In this document: piece after piece, positions 1 to 8,589 of the stretch
Layout of the letters: each line of letters starts with the position of its first letter
Numbering within the stretch: position 1 is the first letter of the stretch
Source of the DNA: RGIG6375 sp964472725
GTDB taxonomy: Bacteria > Bacillota > Clostridia > Oscillospirales > Oscillospiraceae
Direction of reading: 5' to 3'
DNA: 64,000 nt
NCBI GenBank assembly: GCA_964472725.1
Contig: CAYYLZ010000001.1
Coordinates: 38,314 to 102,313 of the forward strand
Translations under genes and position numbers: made by a program
The notes under the pieces: generated by a model
Databases searched by the model: none
What the model was told of the DNA's origin: nothing
The model's input: the letters and a program-made list of their open reading frames with translations, nothing else

Positions 1-395
1 GAAGTCAGTACTACGTCAATGTAGAGATTGTCCACGTCGGGTTTGACGCTGTAGGTAACTTTGCCGTCTTTGACCCATTCCGAGGCTTTTTGCCGCTCGG
101 CGTCGTTTACCGCGGTCAGCACCTCCAGTTCCAGCTCCGGATCGCCGCCCAGCGCGCCCAGGGCCGCGGCAATCTCCACACCTTTTTGGCCGCCCGAATT
201 GGGAACCTTTACGCCCTTTACGTTCTTGATAACGTTTCCGCTGCAGCAGATTTCGGCTTTCTCTGGGTCTGCACCCAAAAGCTGCCTCGCCTTAGCGGCT
301 GCCAGCGCTATTGAGATCGGTTCGGTGCAGCCGAGAGCGGGAACCAGCTCGCTGCTCAATATGCGTAGATATGTTTCCACGAGCCTTTCGTCCAT
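1..395 (-). CDS. L-cysteine desulfidase family protein (CyuA/UPF0597), 3' end outside the window
   Basis: The visible 131 residues are the N-terminal part of a CyuA/UPF0597 protein. These cytoplasmic iron-sulfur enzymes break L-cysteine into pyruvate, ammonia and sulfide, and are related to the alpha subunit of iron-sulfur L-serine dehydratase. The diagnostic PALGCTEPISIALAAAKA block lies near residues 19-36 and contains the family's invariant Cys; a GNVIKNVKGVKVPNSGG segment follows. The start at 395 is set by a strong AGGAGGT about 5 bases upstream. It is divergent from a GntR/FCD regulator, across an AT-rich region with inverted repeats that could be the operator. The rest of the gene runs off the window, so the remaining cluster ligands cannot be checked. 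Family assignment is good; the exact substrate (cysteine or serine) is inferred. Confidence 0.82.
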   Translation of the reverse strand, partial: MDERLVETYLRILSSELVPALGCTEPISIALAAAKARQLLGADPEKAEICCSGNVIKNVKGVKVPNSGGQKGVEIAAALGALGGDPELELEVLTAVNDAERQKASEWVKDGKVTYSVKPDVDNLYIDVVLT

Positions 396-413
396 GCCAA
401 ACCTCCTTGTATT

Positions 414-469
414 ACTAATAATATTGAGTTTAACAATACCACTAATAATATCAGTGATATTGTTAAACT
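414..469. promoter_or_regulatory. Operator-like repeats between the desulfidase-like gene and the GntR gene
   Basis: The 11-mer ACTAATAATAT occurs twice (414-424 and 441-451). AGTTTAACAATA at 427-438 is inverted as TATTGTTAAACT at 458-469. The structure lies just upstream of the minus-strand gene's ribosome binding site. Repression by the divergent GntR/FCD protein is an inference from position. Confidence 0.45.
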
Positions 470-617
470 ATGATAGCATAAATCGCTAAAGTATGGCTAT
501 CGTAAATATTGCCAAAATAAAGAGCCGAAATTTGAAATTTTTAGCATAATGTGCTGTTGAACTTTGATTTTTTGCGGTTATAGCGCTGTGGCAGGACCGT
601 TTGCAGGGAGTTCGGGC

Positions 618-646
618 TTGTTTTTTTACAGTGAATTTGATATAAT
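618..646 (+). promoter_or_regulatory. Predicted sigma-A promoter for the GntR gene
   Basis: TTGTTT (618-623), 17-base spacer, perfect TATAAT (641-646). It lies 50 bases upstream of the regulator start codon. Confidence 0.6.
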
Positions 647-695
647 TATTAAAAAATGAGAACGATTTAAAGAGGTAGAAAGAAAGGCGGTGCTT

Positions 696-1361
696 ATGAG
701 CGAGCGCGAAACGAACTTGAAGGATAAATTGTATAACGAGATATTGGAGAGTATATTTACCAATGAATATCGTCCCAACCAGATTCTTCATGAAAAAGAA
801 CTGATCGAAAGGTTTCATTGCAGCAAGTCGCCCGTACGCGATGCGCTGATAGCGCTGTGTAATGACAATGTGCTGCGCAGTATCCCACGTTACGGCTATG
901 AGGTGCTTCGGCTGACAAGAGAAGATGTTGAGGATATGCTGCGTACCCGCTATTTGATTGAAGGTACCATACTGTGCATGGCCTTTGACACCATCACGCC
1001 TCAGCATATAGACCGTCTTGAGGAGATAGACCGGGAGTGTGCCGCTAACGCAGATGACGTGTCTTTGCATTGGGAAAGCAATACCAAGTTCCATATGCTT
1101 CTTATCTCCCGTGAAAAGAATCATTACATAGAGGAAGTGCTTCTCCTGACCATGCGCAGACTGAAACGAGCATACGCGCAGATATATTGGGAGAACGTGG
1201 ACGATATTCTGCTCCTGAACGATACGGCTCACCACCAGGAAATCATAAACGCCCTTCGCGCTCACGATTTTCGCGGCACACTGCTTGCGCTGAAGGAAGA
1301 TATCCGCTGTTTCGGAGATTATCGCTGCGAGCTTCCGGAATATTTCAAGCATAGGCTATAA
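696..1361 (+). CDS. GntR family transcriptional regulator with FCD domain
   Basis: A 221-residue DNA-binding regulator. A winged helix-turn-helix occupies roughly residues 5-75; the stretch RFHCSKSPVRDAL is the typical GntR recognition region. An all-helical FCD ligand-binding domain fills the C-terminal two thirds, with the metal-type residues expected of the family (for example FHMLLIS near residue 130 and HHQEII near 188). FCD proteins usually sense organic acids or amino acids. I chose ATG 696 over GTG 690 because AAGGCGG is correctly spaced from 696 and would overlap 690. It is divergent from the cysteine desulfidase-like gene and upstream of a flavoprotein with its own promoter, so the desulfidase gene is the more likely target. 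The ligand is unknown. Confidence 0.85.
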   Translation: MSERETNLKDKLYNEILESIFTNEYRPNQILHEKELIERFHCSKSPVRDALIALCNDNVLRSIPRYGYEVLRLTREDVEDMLRTRYLIEGTILCMAFDTITPQHIDRLEEIDRECAANADDVSLHWESNTKFHMLLISREKNHYIEEVLLLTMRRLKRAYAQIYWENVDDILLLNDTAHHQEIINALRAHDFRGTLLALKEDIRCFGDYRCELPEYFKHRL

Positions 1362-1431
1362 GTGTGCGGCAATAAAAAAGTGAATTGTCGTACCCCGCTG
1401 TTCTCTTTAGCTTGTAATGAGATACAAACAG

Positions 1432-1470
1432 AAAATGCGCCGACCCATTTTTCTGGGTCAGCGCATTTTT
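1432..1470 (+). terminator. Rho-independent terminator after the GntR gene
   Basis: A long stem pairs AAAATGCGC-GACCCA with TGGGTCAGCGCATTTT around TTTTTC, with a T-run at the 3' side. The rest of the 1362-1681 gap contains only the promoter of the next gene. Confidence 0.8.
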
Positions 1471-1607
1471 GTATAACGGAAATCACTCTTTGAGCGAAGT
1501 GTGCTGCTATAGATGTGAGTGGGTACGGTGTTGCTTGGAATGATGACCTGGATTTGTCTGAATATGTGTTCGATATTTGTTTGGCAAATACGGAATACAA
1601 TAAATAC

Positions 1608-1636
1608 TTGTGCAAACGCCATGTATGCGTTATAAT
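1608..1636 (+). promoter_or_regulatory. Predicted sigma-A promoter for the first flavoprotein gene
   Basis: TTGTGC (1608-1613), 17-base spacer, TATAAT (1631-1636), 45 bases before the start codon. I see no clear operator dyad over it, unlike the paralogue at 42 kb. Confidence 0.65.
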
Positions 1637-1681
1637 TACTTCATCTAAGTTTGAAACAAAAATTGAAAGGGGAAACCTATC

Positions 1682-3232
1682 ATGCAGGAACTCGAAATGA
1701 AATTCTATTCCAACCGTGCGCCCAAGAAGGGCTACAGTTGGGAAACTCCTCCCGAGAAGATCGCGGAGACCGAAATCGTCGAAACTCTCACCGCTGATGT
1801 TATTATGATCGGCGGCGGTATCAGCGGCCTTGCCGCAGGTGCTCGCTGCAGATATCGCGGTCTCGACACCATCATTATCGACAAGAACAAGACCATGCAG
1901 GCTCTCGCCGGTCAGATCGCTGCCGTTAACAGCCGCGTAATGGCTGAAAAGGGCATTGAAATTGACAAGAAGATGCTGGCCGCCGACTGGCTGAAGATGA
2001 GCGGCAGCCGCGTTCAGGAAGACCTGCTGTGGCTGTTTATCAACCGCAGCGCCGAGGGCTTCCACTGGATGCTGGACCTTGCAGGCGATTGCCTCGAGGT
2101 TGGCGTATATGAGGCTTACAAGGGCCCCATGTTCAGCGAGTATCCCGGCACCCACCACATCTTCCAGAAGAGAGACAGTAAGAAGTATAAGCACTGGGGC
2201 GGCGGCTTCCTGGCCTGCGAGATCTTTGAGAAGGCATTCCTCGAAATGGGCGGCACTCTCCATCGCAGCACCTATGCCGTATACCTCGAGAAGGACGAAA
2301 CCGGCCGTGTAACCGGCTGCGTCGCAATGTGCGAAGACGGCAAGTATCGCCGTTATGTCGGCACCAAGGCTGTTGTTCTCGCCACCGGCGACTGCAGCGA
2401 CGATCCCGAAATGATGGAAGCATTCTGCCCCATCGGCACCCGTCCCAGCCAGCACGTAAAGCGTAAGGGCAACACCGGCGACGGCCAGAAGATGGCATAC
2501 TGGGCAGGCGCAGCTCTGGATAACCCCGAATGGGCTCCCACCATCCATGCTCTTGCTTTCAGCGGCTATCAGGGCTTCTTCCTCCACGTTAACCGCCTCG
2601 GTAAGCGCTTCATGAACGAGGATACCTGGATGCAGGCTAAGTCCGTCCGCTGCCTCATGCAGCCCGGCGGCGACTTCGCTTACTCCGTTTGGGACAGCAA
2701 GTACCTGGACGAAATGGCTGACCGCTTCAGTGAGCTGGGCGGCCAGGGCATGATGCCTCTGAGCGTTGTTGGCGACAGCTTCGACCGCGAGAGAATGGCA
2801 AATGTTATGCAGAAGTACATCGACGACGGAAACGCATTCGTAGCCGACACCCTCGAAGAACTGGCAGAGAAGATGGAAGTTCCCGTTGAGAACCTGCTCA
2901 AGACCGTAAAGCGCTACAACGAGCTGGTTGCCAACGGCGACGACGTTGACTTCGGTAAGCGCACCAGACTGCTCACCAGCATCGAGCAGGGCCCCTTCTA
3001 CGCTTGCAAGTGGGGTCCCTCTCTCCTCGACGTTTTCGGCGGCGCTCAGGTCGATACCAGCCTGAACGTAATCGGCGCAGACGCCAAGAATATCCCTGGC
3101 CTCTACGCTGTGGGTAACGCTGCCGGCGGCATGTACGCAGTTGACTATCCTCTGCTGCTCAACGGCAACAGCTACGGCCGCGCACTGGCATACGCCATGC
3201 AGCTGGCTGACGTCCTCTGCGGCGATATCTGA
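1682..3232 (+). CDS. FAD-dependent oxidoreductase, fumarate/urocanate reductase-like flavoprotein
   Basis: A 516-residue flavoprotein of the FAD_binding_2 class, which contains fumarate, urocanate and steroid reductases. A Rossmann GGGISG dinucleotide motif is at residues 44-49 with an acidic cap about 20 residues on (IIIDKN). The C-terminal FAD-binding signature IPGLYAVGNAAGG is followed by VDYPLLLNGNSYGRA. There is no signal peptide, heme or FMN-binding domain, so it should be a soluble cytoplasmic subunit that receives electrons from a separate donor. AAAGGGG sits 8 bases before ATG 1682. It is monocistronic, with its own promoter and terminator. A paralogue at 40553-42157 shares the N-terminal SWETPP motif and the overall layout. 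Members reduce the C=C bond of unsaturated acids; the substrate here cannot be read from sequence. Confidence 0.8.
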   Translation: MQELEMKFYSNRAPKKGYSWETPPEKIAETEIVETLTADVIMIGGGISGLAAGARCRYRGLDTIIIDKNKTMQALAGQIAAVNSRVMAEKGIEIDKKMLAADWLKMSGSRVQEDLLWLFINRSAEGFHWMLDLAGDCLEVGVYEAYKGPMFSEYPGTHHIFQKRDSKKYKHWGGGFLACEIFEKAFLEMGGTLHRSTYAVYLEKDETGRVTGCVAMCEDGKYRRYVGTKAVVLATGDCSDDPEMMEAFCPIGTRPSQHVKRKGNTGDGQKMAYWAGAALDNPEWAPTIHALAFSGYQGFFLHVNRLGKRFMNEDTWMQAKSVRCLMQPGGDFAYSVWDSKYLDEMADRFSELGGQGMMPLSVVGDSFDRERMANVMQKYIDDGNAFVADTLEELAEKMEVPVENLLKTVKRYNELVANGDDVDFGKRTRLLTSIEQGPFYACKWGPSLLDVFGGAQVDTSLNVIGADAKNIPGLYAVGNAAGGMYAVDYPLLLNGNSYGRALAYAMQLADVLCGDI

Positions 3233-3244
3233 TATCAGTATTCA

Positions 3245-3277
3245 AACAACGGAGAGCACCTGCTCTCCGTTGTTTTG
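3245..3277 (+). terminator. Terminator after the first flavoprotein gene
   Basis: AACAACGGAGAGCA pairs with TGCTCTCCGTTGTT around a CC loop, followed by T residues, 13 bases after the stop codon. Confidence 0.8.
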
Positions 3278-3373
3278 CAGTTGAGCGAAACAGAAAGCGG
3301 GTGATAGCGTGTCAGCTGAAGTCAATATGGCTGCCATAGAGGGCTTCGCCTGCTTAACGGTGAGCAGCTTGGT

Positions 3374-4441
3374 ATGCAAAGCTGGTACTTTGGTTATGTG
3401 CTGGCATTCGCGCTGGTTCTGCTGGTGTTCTTCTGCGTGCAAATGACAAAAAAACGGTGCAGCCACGTGATACTTTGGCTGCCGCTGCTGGTAATGCTGT
3501 TTCTGTTGGCTGCTGTGCTTATTCTGCGGGAGAAAACGGCGGAAAGCGCGGAGCTTATGGCGAGCATATACAGGTCAAACCAAAATGCGCCTCCGGGCAT
3601 GGGCGTCACTACGCCGCCCTTCGAGGCTCGGGACGTGGCGCTGCATTTTATCAACACCGCAGGCGCGTCACGATGGCTGAAGCATTGCCCCTGGTATCTG
3701 CTGACCACGGAGATATTCGCCCTCATAGCGTGGCTTATTTCCCGCAAATTGAAGGTGGGAGCGAAAATCTGCGTTTCCGGTGTGAGCTTCGGTATTGCCG
3801 CTCTGCTGCTGGTAATGTGCCTCATTGACCGCCACCATGCGTTGAGTGCCCGGGCGCTGTTTCAAAAGGCCGAGGTGCTGAAAGAGCCTGCTTCATGGGT
3901 GACGGTGGACGAGCTCAACGACTACACCCTGTATCATATCTATATATTTTGGGACGAGGACTGCTTCCTCAGCGGTGACGTATACAGCCTGAAGCTGTCA
4001 AAGAACGTGGCGGGCTATGACGAGCCGGGCGCCTTTTCGGAAAAGCTGGGCGTGATGCGTAAGGACTCGCCCCACACCCGCCCCTATTTGCTGCTGCCTA
4101 CGGAAAAGCCGGGCTGGTTCGGCGGCAGTAATCTGTGGCACGTATATGACAGAGAAATAAACGGCCTCTTTTCGGCGGGGCCACCGGCATTTGTGCGCGC
4201 CGAGCAGCTTATTCGCGCGGCGGGCAGCTATAGGGAAAACGGTATACTTGGCGTGATCGCCCGTCCGTGGCTGACAAGCATAGACCTTGGCATTTATACC
4301 CTCGGTATAGCGGTGCCGCCGAATATCATGCACGTTTTTGTGCCTTTTGAAATTTATCTTCTTGCGCCGCTGACGGTGCTCTTTGCCGCGGTGTGGCTCA
4401 TAATGTGCATCGGGCAGCGCGCGATAACGCGAAAAGAATAA
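3374..4441 (+). CDS. Unrecognised multi-pass membrane protein
   Basis: A 355-residue protein I cannot assign to a family. Hydrophobic segments at about residues 5-23, 31-51, 105-122, 131-152 and 325-347 suggest five membrane spans. A hydrophilic region of roughly 170 residues between spans 4 and 5 contains WVTVDELNDYTLYHIYIFWD and is probably extracytoplasmic. ATG 3374 is the first start after an in-frame stop at 3317, but the ribosome binding site is weak. The gene lies alone between two terminators. No enzymatic motif, metal-binding pattern or signal peptidase site is visible. Confidence 0.55.
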   Translation: MQSWYFGYVLAFALVLLVFFCVQMTKKRCSHVILWLPLLVMLFLLAAVLILREKTAESAELMASIYRSNQNAPPGMGVTTPPFEARDVALHFINTAGASRWLKHCPWYLLTTEIFALIAWLISRKLKVGAKICVSGVSFGIAALLLVMCLIDRHHALSARALFQKAEVLKEPASWVTVDELNDYTLYHIYIFWDEDCFLSGDVYSLKLSKNVAGYDEPGAFSEKLGVMRKDSPHTRPYLLLPTEKPGWFGGSNLWHVYDREINGLFSAGPPAFVRAEQLIRAAGSYRENGILGVIARPWLTSIDLGIYTLGIAVPPNIMHVFVPFEIYLLAPLTVLFAAVWLIMCIGQRAITRKE

Positions 4442-4456
4442 CCCAAAAACAGCAGC

Positions 4457-4487
4457 ACCCCTCAGAAATGAACTGAGGGGTGTTTGT
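4457..4487. terminator. Terminator between convergent genes
   Basis: ACCCCTCAG (4457-4465) pairs with CTGAGGGGT (4473-4481), with TGTTTGTGTTT on the plus side and a short T-run (TGTTTTTG) on the minus side. It probably serves the membrane protein gene and the S-layer-homology gene. Confidence 0.7.
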
Positions 4488-4495
4488 GTTTAGTA

Positions 4496-6658
4496 TTATT
4501 TTTCAAGAACGATTATGCGCACCTGGCCGCCGGTGGAGGGCGTTTTGTCATAGTAGACGGTGTAGCTTCCTGCGAAGGCTATCACGTCTTCGAGACTGCT
4601 GCTCCAACTGTCAAGATTGGCGTTATATACCTGCACGTTATCGCTTATTGCGATCTCGTTATTCTTTACCACCATAAGCTCAGTGCTGTAAAAAGCGCTT
4701 ACGTCAAGGCCACTTACGCGGGTAAGCTTCACAACGTCAGCAACGCGGCCGTTGCTGCCCGCAAGACCGATGCCGTCGCCCTCGGAAACGCTCATGCCGC
4801 TGATGCCGCTGAAGTTTTGGCTGTTACCATTTTCAATAGTCAGGTATGTGCTTTCACCTCGGGTGGAGAAGCGAGCAAAACCATAGTCATAGCAGGCTCC
4901 GGTGAGGGCGTTGAAGAGAACGATATCAACCTTGCCTGCGGAGTTGAGGTGTATGTAGTCAATGTAATCGCCGCTGATGTAGCTCTTCTGACTTATGTCG
5001 GCGAAGGGAATCTCGACCGCGTAGCCGGAGCCGGCCCATTCGTAGAATACCGCGCCGTGAGCCAGTTCATAGCCGCCCACGGTGCCGTTTTTGGGATTCA
5101 TGCTCTTTACGGTAACTGTGCCTGTACCGGAAAGCTGAAGCTCTCCACGGGAGGTTTCCCACACGCTTACGAGGCTGCCGTAAAGCATGGCATTGGTGCC
5201 GCTGCTGACAGAGCTGCCTCTCACGGTGATGCCGCCGGGGAGAGTGACGGTTCTGCCGTCAGTGGAGGAAAGACCCACCATGTCCACGCTTACGGAAGCA
5301 GCGGAGCATACAGCGGCTACCTTGAGGTCATCGGTGAGCAGCAGCGTCACCTTGCTGCCAATGTCAAATTTCGCCGCGCTTTCACTGGCGCAATCAAGGA
5401 GCGTGTAGGTGCTGCCGCCTACTGTTATGGTTTCGGCACCGCTCATGTTGGGATAGGCGTTTTCAATGAAGCCGCTTACCTTGCGGTCGGAGACCATCAC
5501 CGCGCCAAGCAGCTCATCGTAGTAAGCCACGTCGTATTGGGCGAGATCATCAATTTCGGCAGGAGAGCCGTTTTTATAAAGAGCGGCATCGGAAACGTCC
5601 AGCTTGCGCATTATTTCCGAGTAAGCGGACTGTGTGGTGGCCACCACTGCGCCGCCGCTGTTCTCTGCGGGGACGTATACAAGATATACCTCGCCGCGCT
5701 TGATGTACAGGCGGGCGGAGCTTACGCCCATCCATTTCTGCGTCCAGCTGTAAACGCTGTTACCGCATACCACCTTGGCGGTGGCGGGGATTTTGTAGGT
5801 AATGCCGTCGCTGCCGGTGATGGAAGAAGAGGTCTTTTCGGCGGCGTCCACATCTACATAGTCCACTGCGTCCTTTTCGGGAACAAAGCCTGCTGCCGCG
5901 TCATCGTCCAGCAGGAGAGCGCCGATGCCGCCAATAAGGTCGGCAGGGAAAGTGATGTCGACTGGATAGGTCTTTACCTCGCCCTTGTCGATAAGGTAGA
6001 CCATGACATTGTCGATACCCACGGAGGTGAGCAGTACGTTGTCGTTTGTTTCAAGACCCAAAGCAGTGTAATAATCCTTGCCTGCGGCAGTGCTGCAGCG
6101 GAGCATATTGCACATCAGCAGGGCAGCTTCGCCGCGGCTCAGCTTTTCGTTCATGCCGCAGCTTACGTTTTCGCTCATGCCAAGGTCAGCGGCAAAATTA
6201 ACGTAGTCACGGGGCCATACGGCACCCACCTGAGAACTGGTGTAACCGAGGATGCGAATGAGAATGGTAACGGCCTCACCAAGAGTTATGCTGTCGGAGG
6301 GAGCGAAGCGTCCGTCGCCCTTACCGTTTACAAGACCCTCTTTCGCGGCCAGATTAACATAGCCTGCGAACCATTCGCTGCTTTTTACATCGGAGAAAAC
6401 GCTGCCGCGGGCGGCTGCGTCCGCCTTGTCCTCAAGACCCATCATAACTATGACAAGCTTGCAGAATTCAGCGCGGGTAAGAGATGCGTCCGGACGGAAC
6501 GAGCCGTCCTCGTAACCGGATACTACGCCCATGCTAGCCAGCACGCTTGCGGCAAGGGCGGTATTGTCATCCTTGATATCGGGGAAAGCAGCTCCTGCGG
6601 AGGGAATGCAGGCCGCCATCAGGCACACGGCCAGCAGTATGCTGATAATTCGTTTCAT
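4496..6658 (-). CDS. S-layer homology (SLH) domain surface protein
   Basis: A 720-residue secreted protein. The N-terminus is a clear signal peptide (MKRIISILLAVCLMAACIPSAGA). Three SLH repeats follow in about the first 180 residues: SGYEDGSFRPDASLTRAEF, then VNGKGDGRFAPSDSITLGEA, then a weaker third repeat ending LSRGEAALLMCNML. SLH repeats bind pyruvylated secondary cell-wall polymers and anchor the protein outside the cell. The remaining 540 residues look like beta-rich extracellular domains I do not recognise. Start 6658 is preferred because GTGAGG is properly spaced and the signal peptide begins there. It is the last gene after an HlyD-like adaptor, ABC ATPase and MacB-like permease and may be co-transcribed, so it could be exported by, or assist, that machinery. 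Confidence 0.85.
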   Translation of the reverse strand: MKRIISILLAVCLMAACIPSAGAAFPDIKDDNTALAASVLASMGVVSGYEDGSFRPDASLTRAEFCKLVIVMMGLEDKADAAARGSVFSDVKSSEWFAGYVNLAAKEGLVNGKGDGRFAPSDSITLGEAVTILIRILGYTSSQVGAVWPRDYVNFAADLGMSENVSCGMNEKLSRGEAALLMCNMLRCSTAAGKDYYTALGLETNDNVLLTSVGIDNVMVYLIDKGEVKTYPVDITFPADLIGGIGALLLDDDAAAGFVPEKDAVDYVDVDAAEKTSSSITGSDGITYKIPATAKVVCGNSVYSWTQKWMGVSSARLYIKRGEVYLVYVPAENSGGAVVATTQSAYSEIMRKLDVSDAALYKNGSPAEIDDLAQYDVAYYDELLGAVMVSDRKVSGFIENAYPNMSGAETITVGGSTYTLLDCASESAAKFDIGSKVTLLLTDDLKVAAVCSAASVSVDMVGLSSTDGRTVTLPGGITVRGSSVSSGTNAMLYGSLVSVWETSRGELQLSGTGTVTVKSMNPKNGTVGGYELAHGAVFYEWAGSGYAVEIPFADISQKSYISGDYIDYIHLNSAGKVDIVLFNALTGACYDYGFARFSTRGESTYLTIENGNSQNFSGISGMSVSEGDGIGLAGSNGRVADVVKLTRVSGLDVSAFYSTELMVVKNNEIAISDNVQVYNANLDSWSSSLEDVIAFAGSYTVYYDKTPSTGGQVRIIVLEK

Positions 6659-6700
6659 ATTTTCTGCCTCACATTTTATAAGGTTGTTTGATTTCAAGCG

Positions 6701-7885
6701 TCAGTCGGCTCTCAGCGCATCAACGGGCTGGAGACCGGAGGCTTTTACCGCCGGGTACAGGCCGAAGGTGACTCCGATAACGATGGAAAATACCGCTGCC
6801 GCCACAACGTAGATAACGCTGGGGGTGAGAATAAGGTCATACATGGCCTTGCCGATCACCACAGAGCCCACATAGCCAAGGATTATGCCGATGAGGCCGC
6901 CAAGGAAAGAAAGAACGCCGGCTTCTGCCATGAACTGAGTTATGATGACCTTTCTTCTTGCGCCGATGGCCTTCTTTATGCCGATCTCACGGGTTCGTTC
7001 GGTGACGGTGACCAGCATGATGTTCATAATGCCTATACCGCCTACAAGCAGGGAAATGCAGGCGACGCCTGCGAGGATAAGGCTCAGGGAGGTGGTTTCC
7101 TCCTGGGTTTCATTCATGGAATCGTTACCATTTTTTACGGTATAGGTGCCGGTGTATGCGTCAACATTTTCCTCGAGCCATGCCTTCACCTTCGTAATGG
7201 CGGGGTCCATGTTGTCCGCGATATCTATTTTAAGCGTGTGCTCGCGGATAAAGGATCGCTTGAGAAGCTCACGGTTGAGGGAATAGGGGATAGCCACCAT
7301 GTCGTCCATAGAACTTTCCGCCGCACCGTCCTTGGCGTAGTACACTCCTACCACGGTGAATGGAGTGCCGTTCAGGTATACGATCTCGCCGATGGGGTCG
7401 GAGTAAGGGAATAGAGTCTGGGCTACGTAGGCACCGATGACGCAGACATGGCTGCGCTTGTCTATGTCCACGAAGCTGATTTCTCTGCCCCTGTCGATAA
7501 CATAGTTGTTGCAGACGGAGAACTGGTCGTTGACCAAGTAGGTGGTGGGAGTATCCACGGAATACATGCTGCGCTTGATAACAGCGCCGGAAAGTGTGTC
7601 CGCGGGGCATATGCCCTCGCTGACGTCGCTGAGTTCCTCCGATACAAATTCGTAGAGGTCATCCATTTTTGTTACTCCGTCTCTGGGGTCGTAGCAGTTT
7701 ATAGTTATGTTTACCTTGTTTACGCCCAGCTTGGCGTAGTAGGCTTCCATGTCGGCGTTCATGCCTGTGACCACGGTGACGAGGATAAGTACGGCGCATA
7801 CGCCGATGATTATACCCAGCATGGTGAGGAACGAGCGGCCTTTTTTGTCCATGATGGCTTCCATTGCCATTTTAAAAGAACCCAA
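6701..7885 (-). CDS. ABC transporter permease, MacB/FtsX family
   Basis: A 394-residue integral membrane permease. One N-terminal span lies at about residues 18-40, then an extracytoplasmic MacB core domain of about 230 residues. Three C-terminal FtsX-type spans begin with SLLVGGIGIMNIMLVTVTER, the MacB/FtsX hallmark, and continue with REIGIKKAIGARR. MacB-type pumps are mechanotransducers that drive extrusion of peptides, macrolides or lipoproteins rather than carrying substrate through a channel. The gene begins 2 bases after the ATPase gene stop, so translation is probably coupled. The substrate is not evident. Confidence 0.88.
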   Translation of the reverse strand: MGSFKMAMEAIMDKKGRSFLTMLGIIIGVCAVLILVTVVTGMNADMEAYYAKLGVNKVNITINCYDPRDGVTKMDDLYEFVSEELSDVSEGICPADTLSGAVIKRSMYSVDTPTTYLVNDQFSVCNNYVIDRGREISFVDIDKRSHVCVIGAYVAQTLFPYSDPIGEIVYLNGTPFTVVGVYYAKDGAAESSMDDMVAIPYSLNRELLKRSFIREHTLKIDIADNMDPAITKVKAWLEENVDAYTGTYTVKNGNDSMNETQEETTSLSLILAGVACISLLVGGIGIMNIMLVTVTERTREIGIKKAIGARRKVIITQFMAEAGVLSFLGGLIGIILGYVGSVVIGKAMYDLILTPSVIYVVAAAVFSIVIGVTFGLYPAVKASGLQPVDALRAD

Positions 7886-7887
7886 GC

Positions 7888-8577
7888 TTATCCCTCCTTA
7901 CCTGTGTCACTTGTGATAAGCCCGTCCTGCAGGCGGATAATGCGGCCTGCCTTGGCTGCTATGCCGTTATCGTGGGTTATGAGAATGACTGTAGTGCCTT
8001 TGCTGTTGAGCTCCTTGAGTATGTCCAACACCTGCGCACCGGTTTTTGAGTCGAGAGCACCGGTGGGCTCATCTGCCATGATAACGGGGGAACGGGTGGC
8101 GATGGCTCGCGCTATTGCCACTCGCTGCTGCTGACCGCCGGAAAGCTGACCCGGGCGGTTTTCGGACTTTTCTGCTATGTCCACGCTTTCCAGTGCTTCC
8201 ATCGCGCGGGCGTAGCGTTCGTTTATCTTTATGCCCTGATAGGCCAGCGGCAGAGCCACATTCTGCCATACGTTGAGAGAAGGAATAAGGTTGTAGCCCT
8301 GAAATATGAAGCCAATCTTCTCGCTGCGTATGAGCGCCAGTTCATCCTCGCTGCGCTGGGCTATGGGAACGCCGTCCAGTATATACTCGCCGTAGGTGGG
8401 CACGTCAAGGCAGCCTAAAATGTTCATCATGGTGGATTTGCCGCTGCCGGAGGTGCCGACTATGGCAACGAACTCGCCGTAGTCAATGTCCAGGGATACG
8501 CCGTTGAGGGCGCGCACCTCATTTTCCTCGCCTTCAAAATATATCTTGTAAATATCTTTCAGATGTATCAGATTCAT
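7888..8577 (-). CDS. ABC transporter ATP-binding protein, MacB/LolD class
   Basis: A 229-residue ATPase that powers the adjacent permease. Walker A is GTSGSGKST near residue 41, the ABC signature is LSGGQQQRVAIARAIA, and Walker B is VIMADEPTGALD. Length and motifs match the LolD/FtsE/MacB ATPase group. It sits between the adaptor gene (stop at 8590) and the permease gene with almost no spacing. With them it forms a three-part efflux system of the MacAB type found in Gram-positive bacteria. Confidence 0.93.
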   Translation of the reverse strand: MNLIHLKDIYKIYFEGEENEVRALNGVSLDIDYGEFVAIVGTSGSGKSTMMNILGCLDVPTYGEYILDGVPIAQRSEDELALIRSEKIGFIFQGYNLIPSLNVWQNVALPLAYQGIKINERYARAMEALESVDIAEKSENRPGQLSGGQQQRVAIARAIATRSPVIMADEPTGALDSKTGAQVLDILKELNSKGTTVILITHDNGIAAKAGRIIRLQDGLITSDTGKEG

Positions 8578-8589
8578 AGGCTGCCCCGC

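Noticed and set aside
1682..3232. Calling the flavoproteins succinate dehydrogenase or aspartate oxidase.
   Set aside because: No partner iron-sulfur or membrane subunits and no NadA/NadC neighbours; length and motifs fit the broader fumarate/urocanate-reductase-like group.
4484..6691. A 735-codon plus-strand frame opposite the SLH protein gene.
   Set aside because: The minus strand has a signal peptide and SLH repeats; the plus frame has none and begins in the terminator.
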